Assembly (NCBI RefSeq): GCF_001921205.1
Contig: NZ_MSIE01000007.1
Span: 179,026 to 243,025, forward strand
Length of the DNA: 64,000 bases
From: Actinophytocola xanthii
Lineage (GTDB): Bacteria; Actinomycetota; Actinomycetes; Mycobacteriales; Pseudonocardiaceae
Direction of reading: 5' to 3'
Shown: one piece after another, positions 24,914 through 32,912 of the stretch
How positions within the stretch are numbered: the first letter of the stretch is position 1
How the letters are laid out: each line of letters opens with the position of its first letter
Position numbers and translations under genes: made by a program
The notes under the pieces: generated by a model
Told to the model about the DNA's origin: nothing
Databases searched by the model: none
Seen by the model: only the letters and a program-made list of their open reading frames with translations

Positions 24914-25671
24914 GCGGCACGGTGACAGACCCGACCCCGACCAACCCGACCCCGACCCCGACCGACGAGCTCGTGGTGTCGGGCCTGTCCGTCCACTACG
25001 GCGGGGTGCGGGCGGTGAGCTCGGTGAGCTTCACGGTCGGCCCCGGCCAGTGCGTCGGGATCATCGGCGCCAACGGCGCCGGCAAGACGTCGACCCTGAA
25101 GGCGTTGATGGGCCTCGTGCCGAGGACCGCCGAGAGGATCCAGTTCGGCGACCACGACCTCACCCGGGTCAAGGCCCGCGACGTCGTACGCCACGGGATC
25201 GGCTACGTGCCGGAGGGCCGGCATGTCTTCCCCGGGCTCACGGTCGAGAAGAACCTGTTGCTCGGGGCGTACGTCCGGGCCTGGAAGGGCGAGACGCGCA
25301 GCACGCTGGGCGAGGTGTTCGAGCTGTTCCCGGTGCTCGGCGAGATGCGCCACCGGCTCGCCGGTGCGCTGTCCGGCGGACAGCAGCAGATGCTCGCCGT
25401 CGGTCGCGCGTTGATGTCCAAGCCACGGCTCATCCTCCTCGACGAGCCGTCGATGGGCCTGTCCCCCAAGCTCATCGAGGACATCCTCGCCGTCCTGCAG
25501 CGGCTCAGCGCCGCGGGCCACGCCCTGCTGCTCGTCGAGCAGAACGCGAAGCTCACCTTCGAGGCCACGAGGACCTGCCTCGTCATGGAGAACGGCGAGG
25601 TGGCAATGACTGGCACCTCGGCGGAGCTGCGGGACGACCCGCGGGTGCGGCAGATCTACCTGGGACTGTGA
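24910..25671 (+). CDS. livF: ABC transporter ATP-binding protein, LivF family
   Basis: 253 residues; the N-terminus carries a Pro/Thr-rich stretch (TPTNPTPTPT) that is unusual for LivF. Walker A GANGAGKTS, signature LSGGQQQMLAVGRAL, Walker B LILLDEPSMGL, and Gln at the switch position (LVEQNAKLTF) identify it. It is the last gene of the operon and is followed two bases later by a strong hairpin. Confidence 0.93.
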   Translation: MSGTVTDPTPTNPTPTPTDELVVSGLSVHYGGVRAVSSVSFTVGPGQCVGIIGANGAGKTSTLKALMGLVPRTAERIQFGDHDLTRVKARDVVRHGIGYVPEGRHVFPGLTVEKNLLLGAYVRAWKGETRSTLGEVFELFPVLGEMRHRLAGALSGGQQQMLAVGRALMSKPRLILLDEPSMGLSPKLIEDILAVLQRLSAAGHALLLVEQNAKLTFEATRTCLVMENGEVAMTGTSAELRDDPRVRQIYLGL

Positions 25672-25672
25672 C

Positions 25673-25712
25673 CCCTCCGGGGTGGGACGGCGACGAGTCC
25701 CACCCCGGAGGG
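25673..25712. terminator. Perfect 16-bp hairpin terminator between convergent operons
   Basis: CCCTCCGGGGTGGGAC (25673-25688), 8-base loop, and its exact complement (25697-25712). It sits between the livF stop and the ThuA-like gene stop (25718), so it can end both transcripts. No T-tract is present in either direction. Confidence 0.75.
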
Positions 25713-25717
25713 ACACC

Positions 25718-26686
25718 TCAGCGGCAGAACGGCTCCGCTCCCGCAGCCGACCGGATGCCGCCGACGACCAGCCGCTGGAAGTACGCCGCGCCCTCCATCG
25801 TGGGCCGAGCCGCGAACGCGGCCGCGTCATGGCCGAGCGTGGTCACCCACGACCGACCGCCGTCGTAGTACTGGCACCACGCGACAGGGTGATGGTCACC
25901 GTGGCCGGGGTGTCCCATCGACCCCCGCACGCCCCGGGCGAGCGTCGACTCGTCCACCTCGGCGAGAACCCGGACCCCGCTCGGGTAGGGCACCAGGTTG
26001 TACCACTCGTCCGCGAACGCCCAGCGGCGCGGGAGGTCCTTCGTGGACACGTCGTTGCGGCTGACCGTCCGCACCGTTCCCGGCTGGTTCGGCCCGTGGT
26101 CGTAGTAGTTGGCGCCGCCCAGCAGCCCCTCGTACCACGGCCAGTTGTACTCGGTGCCGAACGCGTTGTGGATGCCGACGAACCCGCCACCGCCGCGGAC
26201 GTACTGCCGCAGCGCGGTCTGCGCCGAGTCGTCGAGAGTGTCCCGGGTCGTGCTGAGGAACACGATCGCGTTGTAGTCGAGCAGGCGACCCGCGCTGGAC
26301 AGCTGAGCGACGTCCTCGGTCCAGTCGGTCACCCAGCCGTTCTCCTGGCCGAGCCGCACGATGGCCCGCTGCGCCACGTTCCCCTCCGCCAGGGGCGGGT
26401 TCATCCCGGGCGCGAGCGCGGGCCCGAGGTTGGCGTGCCGGGGTCCGGCGGTGCGCGAGTAGACCAGCACCCGCACTCCCTGTGAGAGGTCGAAGTTGCC
26501 CCAGTCGTGGTAGCAGCCGGGTCGTACGCCGCGGCACACGCCGTAGTCCGGGTCGCCCAGCTCCCTCGCCCCCGTGGAGGCCCCGTCGTTCGCCGCGGCG
26601 GGCGCGCCGACGGCGAGGACGGTCGCTGCCGCCGCCGCGACCGCGCTCAGGACCACGGCCAGCGACGTCGATGTTCGTCTGTTCAT
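25718..26686 (-). CDS. Secreted ThuA-like domain protein (glutamine amidotransferase-like fold)
   Basis: 322 residues from ATG 26686 with GAGAAAGG upstream. The Sec-type signal peptide runs to about residue 32 (APAAA). The mature part has the ThuA pattern: VRVLVYSRTAGPRHANL, then YNAIVFLSTTRDTLDDSAQTAL, GGGGFVGIHNAFGTEYNWP, and HPVAWCQYYDGGRSWVTTLGHD. ThuA-like proteins occur with sugar oxidation and trehalose utilisation genes, and their biochemical role is poorly defined. It diverges from a secreted PQQ-type propeller protein, and an operator-like motif covers its promoter region (26704-26728). Confidence 0.85.
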   Translation of the reverse strand: MNRRTSTSLAVVLSAVAAAAATVLAVGAPAAANDGASTGARELGDPDYGVCRGVRPGCYHDWGNFDLSQGVRVLVYSRTAGPRHANLGPALAPGMNPPLAEGNVAQRAIVRLGQENGWVTDWTEDVAQLSSAGRLLDYNAIVFLSTTRDTLDDSAQTALRQYVRGGGGFVGIHNAFGTEYNWPWYEGLLGGANYYDHGPNQPGTVRTVSRNDVSTKDLPRRWAFADEWYNLVPYPSGVRVLAEVDESTLARGVRGSMGHPGHGDHHPVAWCQYYDGGRSWVTTLGHDAAAFAARPTMEGAAYFQRLVVGGIRSAAGAEPFCR

Positions 26687-26703
26687 GGGGTGCCTTTCTC
26701 GTG

Positions 26704-26728
26704 ATCCGTTGAGCGGACCAGATGAACC
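26704..26728. promoter_or_regulatory. Candidate operator upstream of the ThuA-like gene
   Basis: ATCCGTTGAGCGGAC (26704-26718) followed by CAGATGAACC, matching the site upstream of the aldehyde dehydrogenase at 21 of 25 positions. It begins 18 bp from the ThuA-like start codon, where a promoter -10 region or transcription start is expected. Confidence 0.55.
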
Positions 26729-26788
26729 AGATTGCCTTGTGAAAGACGTGGAAGCGAGCGTACGCTGAACCGCCACACAGACCAACAA

Positions 26789-26803
26789 GTCCGCTAGACG
26801 GAC
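26789..26803. promoter_or_regulatory. Candidate operator upstream of the PQQ-type propeller gene
   Basis: GTCCG, CTAGA, CGGAC: a perfect inverted repeat. On the reverse strand it reads GTCCGTCTAGCGGAC, which fits the same 15-bp pattern as 17790-17804 and 26704-26718 (12 of 15 identical to each). It lies 37 bp before the ATG at 26841. Confidence 0.55.
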
Positions 26804-26840
26804 CACAAGACGGCTCTCTCGACGACGGAGGTAGTGCGGC

Positions 26841-28961
26841 ATGGCGGAGATCCAGCGCAGGGACCTGATGAAGGGCGCGGCGATGGCGGCCGTCGGGATG
26901 ACGGTCGCCGGCAACGTCACCTCGGGGGCGCCGGCGCTGGCCGACCCCGCGACGGGCGGACGGCCGCCGGTGGCCCTCGTCCCGGGCGGCAGGGACTTCC
27001 CGAAGGTCGGCGGCAACCTCGGCAACCAGAACTACTCCGCGCTCCGGGAGATCCGGCGTGGCAACCTGCGCAAGCTCGGCGGCGCCTGGGTGAACCGGAT
27101 CGAGGGCGGTCTGGCCTCCGGAAACAGCCAGAGCACCGCGGTCGCGGTGGACGGCGTGCTGTACATCGAGTCCGCGCAGGGCAACGTGGTCGCGGTGGAC
27201 GGCGCGACCGGCACTACGAAGTGGACCTACCGCCAGACCAGGGGCGCGCTGACCCGCCGGGGGGTGGCGGTGGGGCACGGCAAGGTCTTCACCCACGGCA
27301 ACGGCAGCTGGGTCATCGCCCTGGACCAGGAGACCGGCGCCGTCGCGTGGGAACGGCAGATCACCGAGTACGGCAACCTGGAGAAGGTCGCCATCACCTA
27401 CCACGACGGCCGGCTGTTCGTCGGCGCGGCCGACGGCGACCGCGGTGCCGGCCTCGCGCTCGACGCGGACAGCGGCGACCACCTCTGGCACTTCTGGGGC
27501 ATCCCGCAGCCGGGCGAGTTCGGCAACGACACCTGGGAGGGCGAGTCCTGGCGGACCGGCGGCGCGACGCCGTGGATCCATCCCGCACTCGACCCGGAGC
27601 TCAGGCTGGTGTACTGGACCTTCGGCAACGCCAGGGGCAGCCGGTCCTCACAGGACGGTTCGGAGCGGGGCGGACAGAACCTGTTCGCCAACTCGATCGT
27701 CGCGGTGGACATGGACACCGGCGAGTACCGGTGGCACTTCCAGTCCGTTCACCACGACATCTGGGACATGGACAACGTGATGGCACCCGTGCTCGCGGAC
27801 GTCCGGATCCGCGGGCGGATGCGCAAGATCGTGATCTACGGCAGCAAGACCGGCATGTACTACATCCTGGACCGGGAGACCGGTGAGGCGCCGCTGGGCA
27901 TCGACGAGCGTCCGGTTCCCCAGGAACCAAGGCAGAAGACCTGGCCGACCCAGCCGTTCCCCCGCCAGGGCCCCTGGACCGAGACCAGGCCGGTGGAGCA
28001 GCCGCTGGGCACCTCGGTGCCGGGACACCCGGCACGCGCGGTACCCAACTACGCCACGGGTCCGCTCTACACGCCGCACTGGGACACCCCGGTGCTCACG
28101 ATCCCCGGCCACGGCGGCGGCGCGGACTGGAACCACCAGTCGTTCAGCCACAGCACGGGCTGCGTCTACACCGGCTTCGGGTACGTGGCGGCGGCCCACT
28201 CGCTGACCGAGTCCAGCAACGGGCTGCGCCCGCCCGGCGAGTACCAGACCGGTGGGGTCGTGGCGGTCGACGCCAGCACGAACCGGGTGCGCTGGAAGCG
28301 GAACCTGCCCTACTCCCTGGCGCACGGCAACGGCATTCTCACCACCGCGAGCGACCTGCTGTTCATCGGTCAGCCCGACGGCAACCTGCTCGCGCTCGAC
28401 GCGCGCACCGGCCGCGAGCTGTGGCGCTTCCAGTGCGGCGCGGCGATCAGCAGCAGCCCGATCACCTACGAGGTGGACGGTGAGCAGTACCTCGCGGTGT
28501 ACGCCGGGGGAACCGGCATCCCCTACGGCAACTCCGCACCCCGGGGCGACTTCCTCTGGGCTTTCCGGATCGGCGGTGCCGTCCCGCCGGCGCCGACCCC
28601 GCCCCCGCCGGTCGTCCGCAGGCCCGTGCAGGGCGCCCCGGTCGAGGGAAGCGCCGTGGGCGACACGGTCGTGATCGGCCGGACCTACGACCCGGCGACG
28701 GGAACGGTCGGTGCCACCGAGTCGACGGCGGTCAACGCCATGGCTCCCACCCACCTTCGGGTTCCGGCCGGCACCGCGGTGACCTTCACCAACCACCCCG
28801 GCAACGCTGGCGTTCGCGGCGCGACCCAGTTCTTCGAAGGGTTGTTCGACGTGCGCCTCGCCCCGGGCGAGTCGTACACCCACACGTTCCGGACGAAGGG
28901 CGAGTACTTCTTCAACGACCCGGCCAGCCCCCGCTCGACCGGCAAGGTCGAGGTCTACTGA
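26841..28961 (+). CDS. Tat-exported PQQ-type beta-propeller dehydrogenase-like protein with C-terminal cupredoxin-like domain
   Basis: 706 residues, ATG 26841 with GGAGG upstream. A twin-arginine signal (RRDLMKG, 6-12) directs export. Residues about 55-575 form a beta-propeller of PQQ-dependent alcohol dehydrogenase type, with repeated W-motifs (DGATGTTKWTYR, DQETGAVAWER) and HHDIWDMDN (from 304), which resembles the active-site WDxD of those enzymes. A Pro-rich linker (about 580-600) leads to a cupredoxin-like domain (about 635-706, VPAGTAVTFTNHPGNAG to STGKVEV). The usual Cys/His/Met copper ligands near its C-terminus are replaced (YFFNDPASPRSTGK), so copper binding is doubtful. The adjacent double cysteine of classical quinoprotein alcohol dehydrogenases is not seen. 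The substrate is unknown. Confidence 0.82.
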   Translation: MAEIQRRDLMKGAAMAAVGMTVAGNVTSGAPALADPATGGRPPVALVPGGRDFPKVGGNLGNQNYSALREIRRGNLRKLGGAWVNRIEGGLASGNSQSTAVAVDGVLYIESAQGNVVAVDGATGTTKWTYRQTRGALTRRGVAVGHGKVFTHGNGSWVIALDQETGAVAWERQITEYGNLEKVAITYHDGRLFVGAADGDRGAGLALDADSGDHLWHFWGIPQPGEFGNDTWEGESWRTGGATPWIHPALDPELRLVYWTFGNARGSRSSQDGSERGGQNLFANSIVAVDMDTGEYRWHFQSVHHDIWDMDNVMAPVLADVRIRGRMRKIVIYGSKTGMYYILDRETGEAPLGIDERPVPQEPRQKTWPTQPFPRQGPWTETRPVEQPLGTSVPGHPARAVPNYATGPLYTPHWDTPVLTIPGHGGGADWNHQSFSHSTGCVYTGFGYVAAAHSLTESSNGLRPPGEYQTGGVVAVDASTNRVRWKRNLPYSLAHGNGILTTASDLLFIGQPDGNLLALDARTGRELWRFQCGAAISSSPITYEVDGEQYLAVYAGGTGIPYGNSAPRGDFLWAFRIGGAVPPAPTPPPPVVRRPVQGAPVEGSAVGDTVVIGRTYDPATGTVGATESTAVNAMAPTHLRVPAGTAVTFTNHPGNAGVRGATQFFEGLFDVRLAPGESYTHTFRTKGEYFFNDPASPRSTGKVEVY

Positions 28962-29021
28962 GCCGTGCGTCCGCGGTGTCGGGCGGTCCGCCCGGCACTT
29001 CCGGTCGCCGTCTCGTCGGCG

Positions 29022-29040
29022 TATAAGTAACTATCTAGTT
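29022..29040 (+). promoter_or_regulatory. Promoter/operator region of the shikimate dehydrogenase operon
   Basis: AACTATCTAGTT (29029-29040) is a perfect inverted repeat (AACTA, TC, TAGTT) lying within an AT-rich stretch that also offers -10-like hexamers TATAAG (29022) and TATCTA (29032). A repressor bound here would block initiation. The regulator is not encoded next to it. Confidence 0.45.
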
Positions 29041-29062
29041 CGTGTACACGGACGGGAGAGCT

Positions 29063-29974
29063 ATGGCAGTGGCGCGCACCGGCCCCGGGTACCTCGTCGG
29101 GCTGATCGGCGCGGGCATCGGCGCGTCGCTGAGCCCTCAGCTGCACGAACGGGAGGCCGACGCGCTCGGCGTCCGCTACCTGTACCGGTTGCTGGACCTC
29201 GAGGTTCTGGGCGTGCCGCCGCGGCGGGTCGGCGACGTTCTCGACGCGGCCCGGCTCGCCGGCTACGACGGGCTGAACCTCACCCATCCGGTCAAGCAGC
29301 TCGTGCTCGACCACCTCGACGAGCTCACGCCGGAGGCGGCGGCGATCGGCGCGGTGAACACGGTCGTGTTCACCGGCGGCCGCTCGGTAGGCCACAACAC
29401 CGACCTGACCGGCTTCTCCCGCGGCCTGCGCACGGGGCTCCCGGACGTCGCGCTGGACCGGGTCGTGTTGCTCGGAGCGGGCGGCGCGGGGGCGGCGGTG
29501 GGGCACGCTCTGCTGTCGCTTGGCGCGAAGACCCTCGAGGTGTTCGACCTCGAGCCCGCCCGCGCCGACGGTCTCGCGGCCTCGCTCCGCGAACGGTTCG
29601 GCCCGGACCGGGTGAGTCCCGGCCGGCTCGGCGGCGGCTCCCTCACCGCCGCGCTGGAGGGCGCGGACGGACTGGTTCACGCGACACCCACCGGGATGGC
29701 CGGGCGTCCCGGGGTTCCGCTGCCCGAGGAGCTCCTGCGTGCGGAGCACTGGGTCGCCGACATCGTCTACCGACCGCTGGAGACCGACCTGCTCCGCACC
29801 GCGCGCGCTCGGGGTTGCCGCGTCCTCGACGGGGGCCGGATGGCGGTCTTCCAGGCGGCCGAGACGTTCCGGATCATCACCGGGCGCGAGCCGGACCCGG
29901 ACCGGATGCTGCGTCATTTCGCCGACCTGGCCCCGAACGGAGATGCGGAGGTGCGCGACCGTGCGAACCGTTGA
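29063..29974 (+). CDS. Shikimate/quinate dehydrogenase family protein
   Basis: 303 residues from ATG 29063 (GGGAG upstream); GTG 29042 is a possible leaderless alternative start. Substrate-binding SLSP (22-25), catalytic Lys78 in NLTHPVK and Asp114 in HNTD are all present, followed by the NAD(P) motif LLGAGGAGAAV. The family interconverts shikimate or quinate and the 3-dehydro compounds. Overlap by 14 bp with a 3-dehydroshikimate dehydratase-containing fusion gene points to catabolic quinate/shikimate oxidation rather than aromatic amino acid biosynthesis. Confidence 0.88.
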   Translation: MAVARTGPGYLVGLIGAGIGASLSPQLHEREADALGVRYLYRLLDLEVLGVPPRRVGDVLDAARLAGYDGLNLTHPVKQLVLDHLDELTPEAAAIGAVNTVVFTGGRSVGHNTDLTGFSRGLRTGLPDVALDRVVLLGAGGAGAAVGHALLSLGAKTLEVFDLEPARADGLAASLRERFGPDRVSPGRLGGGSLTAALEGADGLVHATPTGMAGRPGVPLPEELLRAEHWVADIVYRPLETDLLRTARARGCRVLDGGRMAVFQAAETFRIITGREPDPDRMLRHFADLAPNGDAEVRDRANR

Positions 29975-32768
29975 GAGCGAGCCGAGGACCGCGGACGCCG
30001 ACCCGGCCGCGGCGGACCGTCTGACCATCGCCACCCTCTGTCTGTCGGGCACGCTCGAGGACAAGCTCGCCGCCGCCGCGGCGGCGGGGTTCGGCGGGGT
30101 GGAGATCGTCCAGGACGACCTCATCGCCTCCCCGCTCTCGCCCCGGGAGGTACGCCGGCGATGTGCCGACCTGGGGCTGGTGATCGACCTGTACCAGCCC
30201 TACCACGACTTCGAGGCGGTCCCACCCGACCTGCTCGCCGCCAACCTGCGCCGCGCCGAGCACAAGTTCGAGCTGATGTCCGAGCTCGGCGTCCACACCC
30301 TGCTCGTCTGCTCCACCCTCGCCCCCGAGGCGGTCGACGACGACGAGCTGGCCGCCGAACACCTGCACCTGCTCGCCGACCGCGCCGCCCGCCACGGCCA
30401 CCGCATCGCCTACGAGGCACTCGCCTGGGGCAGGCACGTCAACACCTACGACCACGCCTGGCGCGTCATCCGTCGCGCCGACCACCCCGCCCTCGGGCTC
30501 TGCCTGGACAGCTTCCACGTGCTGGCGCGGGGCGGCGACCTCAACGGGATCCGCGTCATCCCGGGGTCGAAGGTGTTCGCGCTGCAGCTGGCCGACGCCC
30601 CGCCCCGGCACATGGACCTGGCTCAGTGGAGCACCCACCACCGGCTATTCCCTGGCCAGGGGGCCTTCGACCTGACGACGTTCACCAGCGCCGTGCTGTC
30701 CACCGGGTACTCCGGGCCGCTGTCGGTCGAGGTGTCCAACGACGTGTTCCGCCAGGCCGACCCGCGGCGCACGGCGATCGACGCCATGCGTTCGCTCGTC
30801 TCCGCCAGGGAGCCGTTGCCGCGACCCGAGGCGGCCAGGACCGCGGCGGCCGACCTGCCCTCGGCGCCGGTGCTCACCGGGCACGTGTTCACCGAGCTGG
30901 CCGTCGACGGCATATCCGGACCGGTGCTCGCCCGCACCCTGACCGCGCTCGGCTTCACCCACAGCGGCCAGCACCGCTCCAAGCCGGTGCAGCTCTGGGA
31001 GCAGGGCGAGGCCCGCGTGCTGCTCAACTCCACCCCGCGCTCCACGGCACCGCCCGGCACGGTGGAGATCGCCGCGATCGGCGTGGACAGCGCCGACCCC
31101 CGGGCCTCGGCGCTGCGGGCCGAACGGCTCCTCGCCCCCGTCCTCCCCCGCAGCCGCCGACCGCAGGAGAGCGAGCTGTACTCGGTCGCGGCGCCGAGCG
31201 GGATCGCGGTCTTCTTCTGCAGCACCGGCGACGAGGAGAACGACTGGCGCCGCGACTTCACCCCCACCGGCAACCCGCCCGCCGGCGACGCTCTGCTGCT
31301 CGCCACCGACCACGTCTCGCTCACCGAACCGTTCGACGACTTCGACCAGTCCACGTTGTTCTACCGGTCGGTGCTCGGCCTGCGCGCCCAGTCGGCCACC
31401 GAGTTCGCCGCACCGTTCGGGATGGTCCGCAGCCGGGCGGCGACCGACCCCGACCATCGCGTGCGGATCACCCTCAACGCCGCCGTGCACCGGCGGGGCC
31501 AGTGGGCGCCGGCGGTGCCCGACCCGCAACACGTCGCGTTCGCGACCACCGACGTGATCGCGGCGGCCGAGGCGCTGCGTTCGCTCGGCGCTCCGCTGCT
31601 GGACATCCCCGGCAACTACTACGACGACCTGGAGTCGCGCGTCCAGCTCCCGGCCGGGCAACTGGCGGCGATGCGGGAGTACTCGGTGCTCTACGACCGC
31701 GACGACCACGGCGAGTACCTGCACGTCTACACCGAGGTGCTGGGCTCGCGGGTGTTCTTCGAGGTGGTGCAGCGCATCGGGGGCTACGCCGGCTACGGCG
31801 CGGCCGGCACGACACCGGTCCGGATGGCGGCCCACCGCCGACGCCGGTTGGTGGCGTCGACGACGTTCGCGCCGCCGCCGGCGGCGGCCCCGGCGGGCGA
31901 GCCGGTGCACGAGTACTCGGTCGCGCACCTGTCCGCGCTGAGCCTGTCCCCGCCGGAGCTCGTCGACGCCGCCGCCGAGGCCGGCTACCAGTACGTCGGC
32001 ATCCGCCTGACGCGGGTGACCCCGGACGAGCCGCACTACCCGATCGCGACCGACCCTGCGCTGCTGAGGAAGACCAAGGAGCGCCTGGAGGCCACCGGCG
32101 TGCGCGTCCTCGACGTGGAGCTGGCACGCATCGGCCCGCACGACGATCCCCGGGCGGTGGGCCGGCTGCTCGAGGTGGGCGCGGAACTGGGGGCGCGCCA
32201 CGTCATCGCCCAACTGCCCGACAGCAACCGGGACCGCAAGATCGAGCACTTCGCCCAGCTGTGCGACCTGGCGCTGCCGCTGGGCCTCACCGTCGACCTC
32301 GAGTTCCCGTCGTGGACCGAGACCCCCAACCTCGACGAGGCGACCCAGGTCCTGCACGGGGCGTCCCGCGCGAACGCGGGCATTCTCGTCGACCTTCTCC
32401 ACTTCGCCCGCTCGCAGTCCAGTGTGGACGCGTTACGCCGGCTGCCGCGCGAGTGGTTTCACTTCGCCCACGTCTGCGACGCACCGGCACGCGTCCCCAC
32501 CTCCGTCGAGGGCCTTGTGCACACCGCTCGGTTCGAGCGCCTCTTCCCCGGGGAAGGCGGGATCGACGTCCGCGGCATCCTCGCCGCCCTGCCCCCGGAC
32601 ATCCCCTACGCGCTGGAGATTCCGAGGCAGGGCCTGACCAACGAGGTGGGTGAGCGGGAGTGCCTCCGCCGCGCGCTCGAGGCCACCCGCCACCATCTCG
32701 GTCACACCCACCGCGCTCCGCGTCACCCGGTGGAGTTGTTCTCGAAATTCGATAGTGGACCGAACTAG
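29961..32768 (+). CDS. Three-domain fusion: 3-dehydroshikimate dehydratase-like, HPPD-like dioxygenase, second TIM-barrel isomerase-like
   Basis: 935 residues from GTG 29961 with GGAGG nine bases upstream. Residues about 20-290 form a sugar-phosphate-isomerase-type TIM barrel with metal ligands Glu152, Asp183, Gln209 and Glu257, as in bacterial 3-dehydroshikimate dehydratases (QuiC1 type). Residues about 305-615 are a two-repeat VOC dioxygenase domain like 4-hydroxyphenylpyruvate dioxygenase, with the Fe(II) ligands His451, His524 and Glu601 intact. These two domains together are known as a fusion. The extra part is a third domain (about 650-920), a second isomerase-type TIM barrel that also keeps Glu781, Asp811, His814, His837 and Glu886. 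Expected role: 3-dehydroshikimate to protocatechuate and further aromatic oxidation; the third activity is unknown. Confidence 0.85.
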   Translation: MRTVESEPRTADADPAAADRLTIATLCLSGTLEDKLAAAAAAGFGGVEIVQDDLIASPLSPREVRRRCADLGLVIDLYQPYHDFEAVPPDLLAANLRRAEHKFELMSELGVHTLLVCSTLAPEAVDDDELAAEHLHLLADRAARHGHRIAYEALAWGRHVNTYDHAWRVIRRADHPALGLCLDSFHVLARGGDLNGIRVIPGSKVFALQLADAPPRHMDLAQWSTHHRLFPGQGAFDLTTFTSAVLSTGYSGPLSVEVSNDVFRQADPRRTAIDAMRSLVSAREPLPRPEAARTAAADLPSAPVLTGHVFTELAVDGISGPVLARTLTALGFTHSGQHRSKPVQLWEQGEARVLLNSTPRSTAPPGTVEIAAIGVDSADPRASALRAERLLAPVLPRSRRPQESELYSVAAPSGIAVFFCSTGDEENDWRRDFTPTGNPPAGDALLLATDHVSLTEPFDDFDQSTLFYRSVLGLRAQSATEFAAPFGMVRSRAATDPDHRVRITLNAAVHRRGQWAPAVPDPQHVAFATTDVIAAAEALRSLGAPLLDIPGNYYDDLESRVQLPAGQLAAMREYSVLYDRDDHGEYLHVYTEVLGSRVFFEVVQRIGGYAGYGAAGTTPVRMAAHRRRRLVASTTFAPPPAAAPAGEPVHEYSVAHLSALSLSPPELVDAAAEAGYQYVGIRLTRVTPDEPHYPIATDPALLRKTKERLEATGVRVLDVELARIGPHDDPRAVGRLLEVGAELGARHVIAQLPDSNRDRKIEHFAQLCDLALPLGLTVDLEFPSWTETPNLDEATQVLHGASRANAGILVDLLHFARSQSSVDALRRLPREWFHFAHVCDAPARVPTSVEGLVHTARFERLFPGEGGIDVRGILAALPPDIPYALEIPRQGLTNEVGERECLRRALEATRHHLGHTHRAPRHPVELFSKFDSGPN

Positions 32769-32804
32769 TGCCGGCAGCGGATCGATGCGACCATGAATTC
32801 CTGC

Positions 32805-32899
32805 GGTTGAGCTGACGTCCTGAACCAGCTCAACCAGTAACTGGGGCTCCTCGAAAGCAATAAACGGGCTCATCGACAAGAAATCTGGTCACCGTTTAT
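32805..32899. other. Intergenic region with three inverted repeats before the FG-GAP protein gene
   Basis: The 144-bp gap 32769-32912 holds GGTTGAGCT/AGCTCAACC (32805-32813 and 32827-32835, perfect), CCAGT-A-ACTGG (32834-32844) and ATAAACGG/CCGTTTAT (32860-32867 and 32892-32899). The first could terminate the fusion-gene transcript. The last forms a stem just upstream of the ribosome binding site GGAGGA (32902) and could affect translation or be an operator. No open frame of note is present. Confidence 0.45.
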
Positions 32900-32912
32900 C
32901 TGGAGGAGATTG

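Noticed and set aside
26841..28961. Identification of the PQQ-type protein as quinate dehydrogenase QuiA because quinate genes are nearby
   Set aside because: QuiA-type enzymes are membrane-anchored by an N-terminal multi-helix domain. This protein has a Tat signal, no membrane helices and a different C-terminal domain.
29063..29974. A housekeeping aroE role for the shikimate dehydrogenase-family gene
   Set aside because: It overlaps a 3-dehydroshikimate dehydratase fusion and is far from any aro biosynthetic gene, so a catabolic role is better supported; the biosynthetic aroE is presumably elsewhere.
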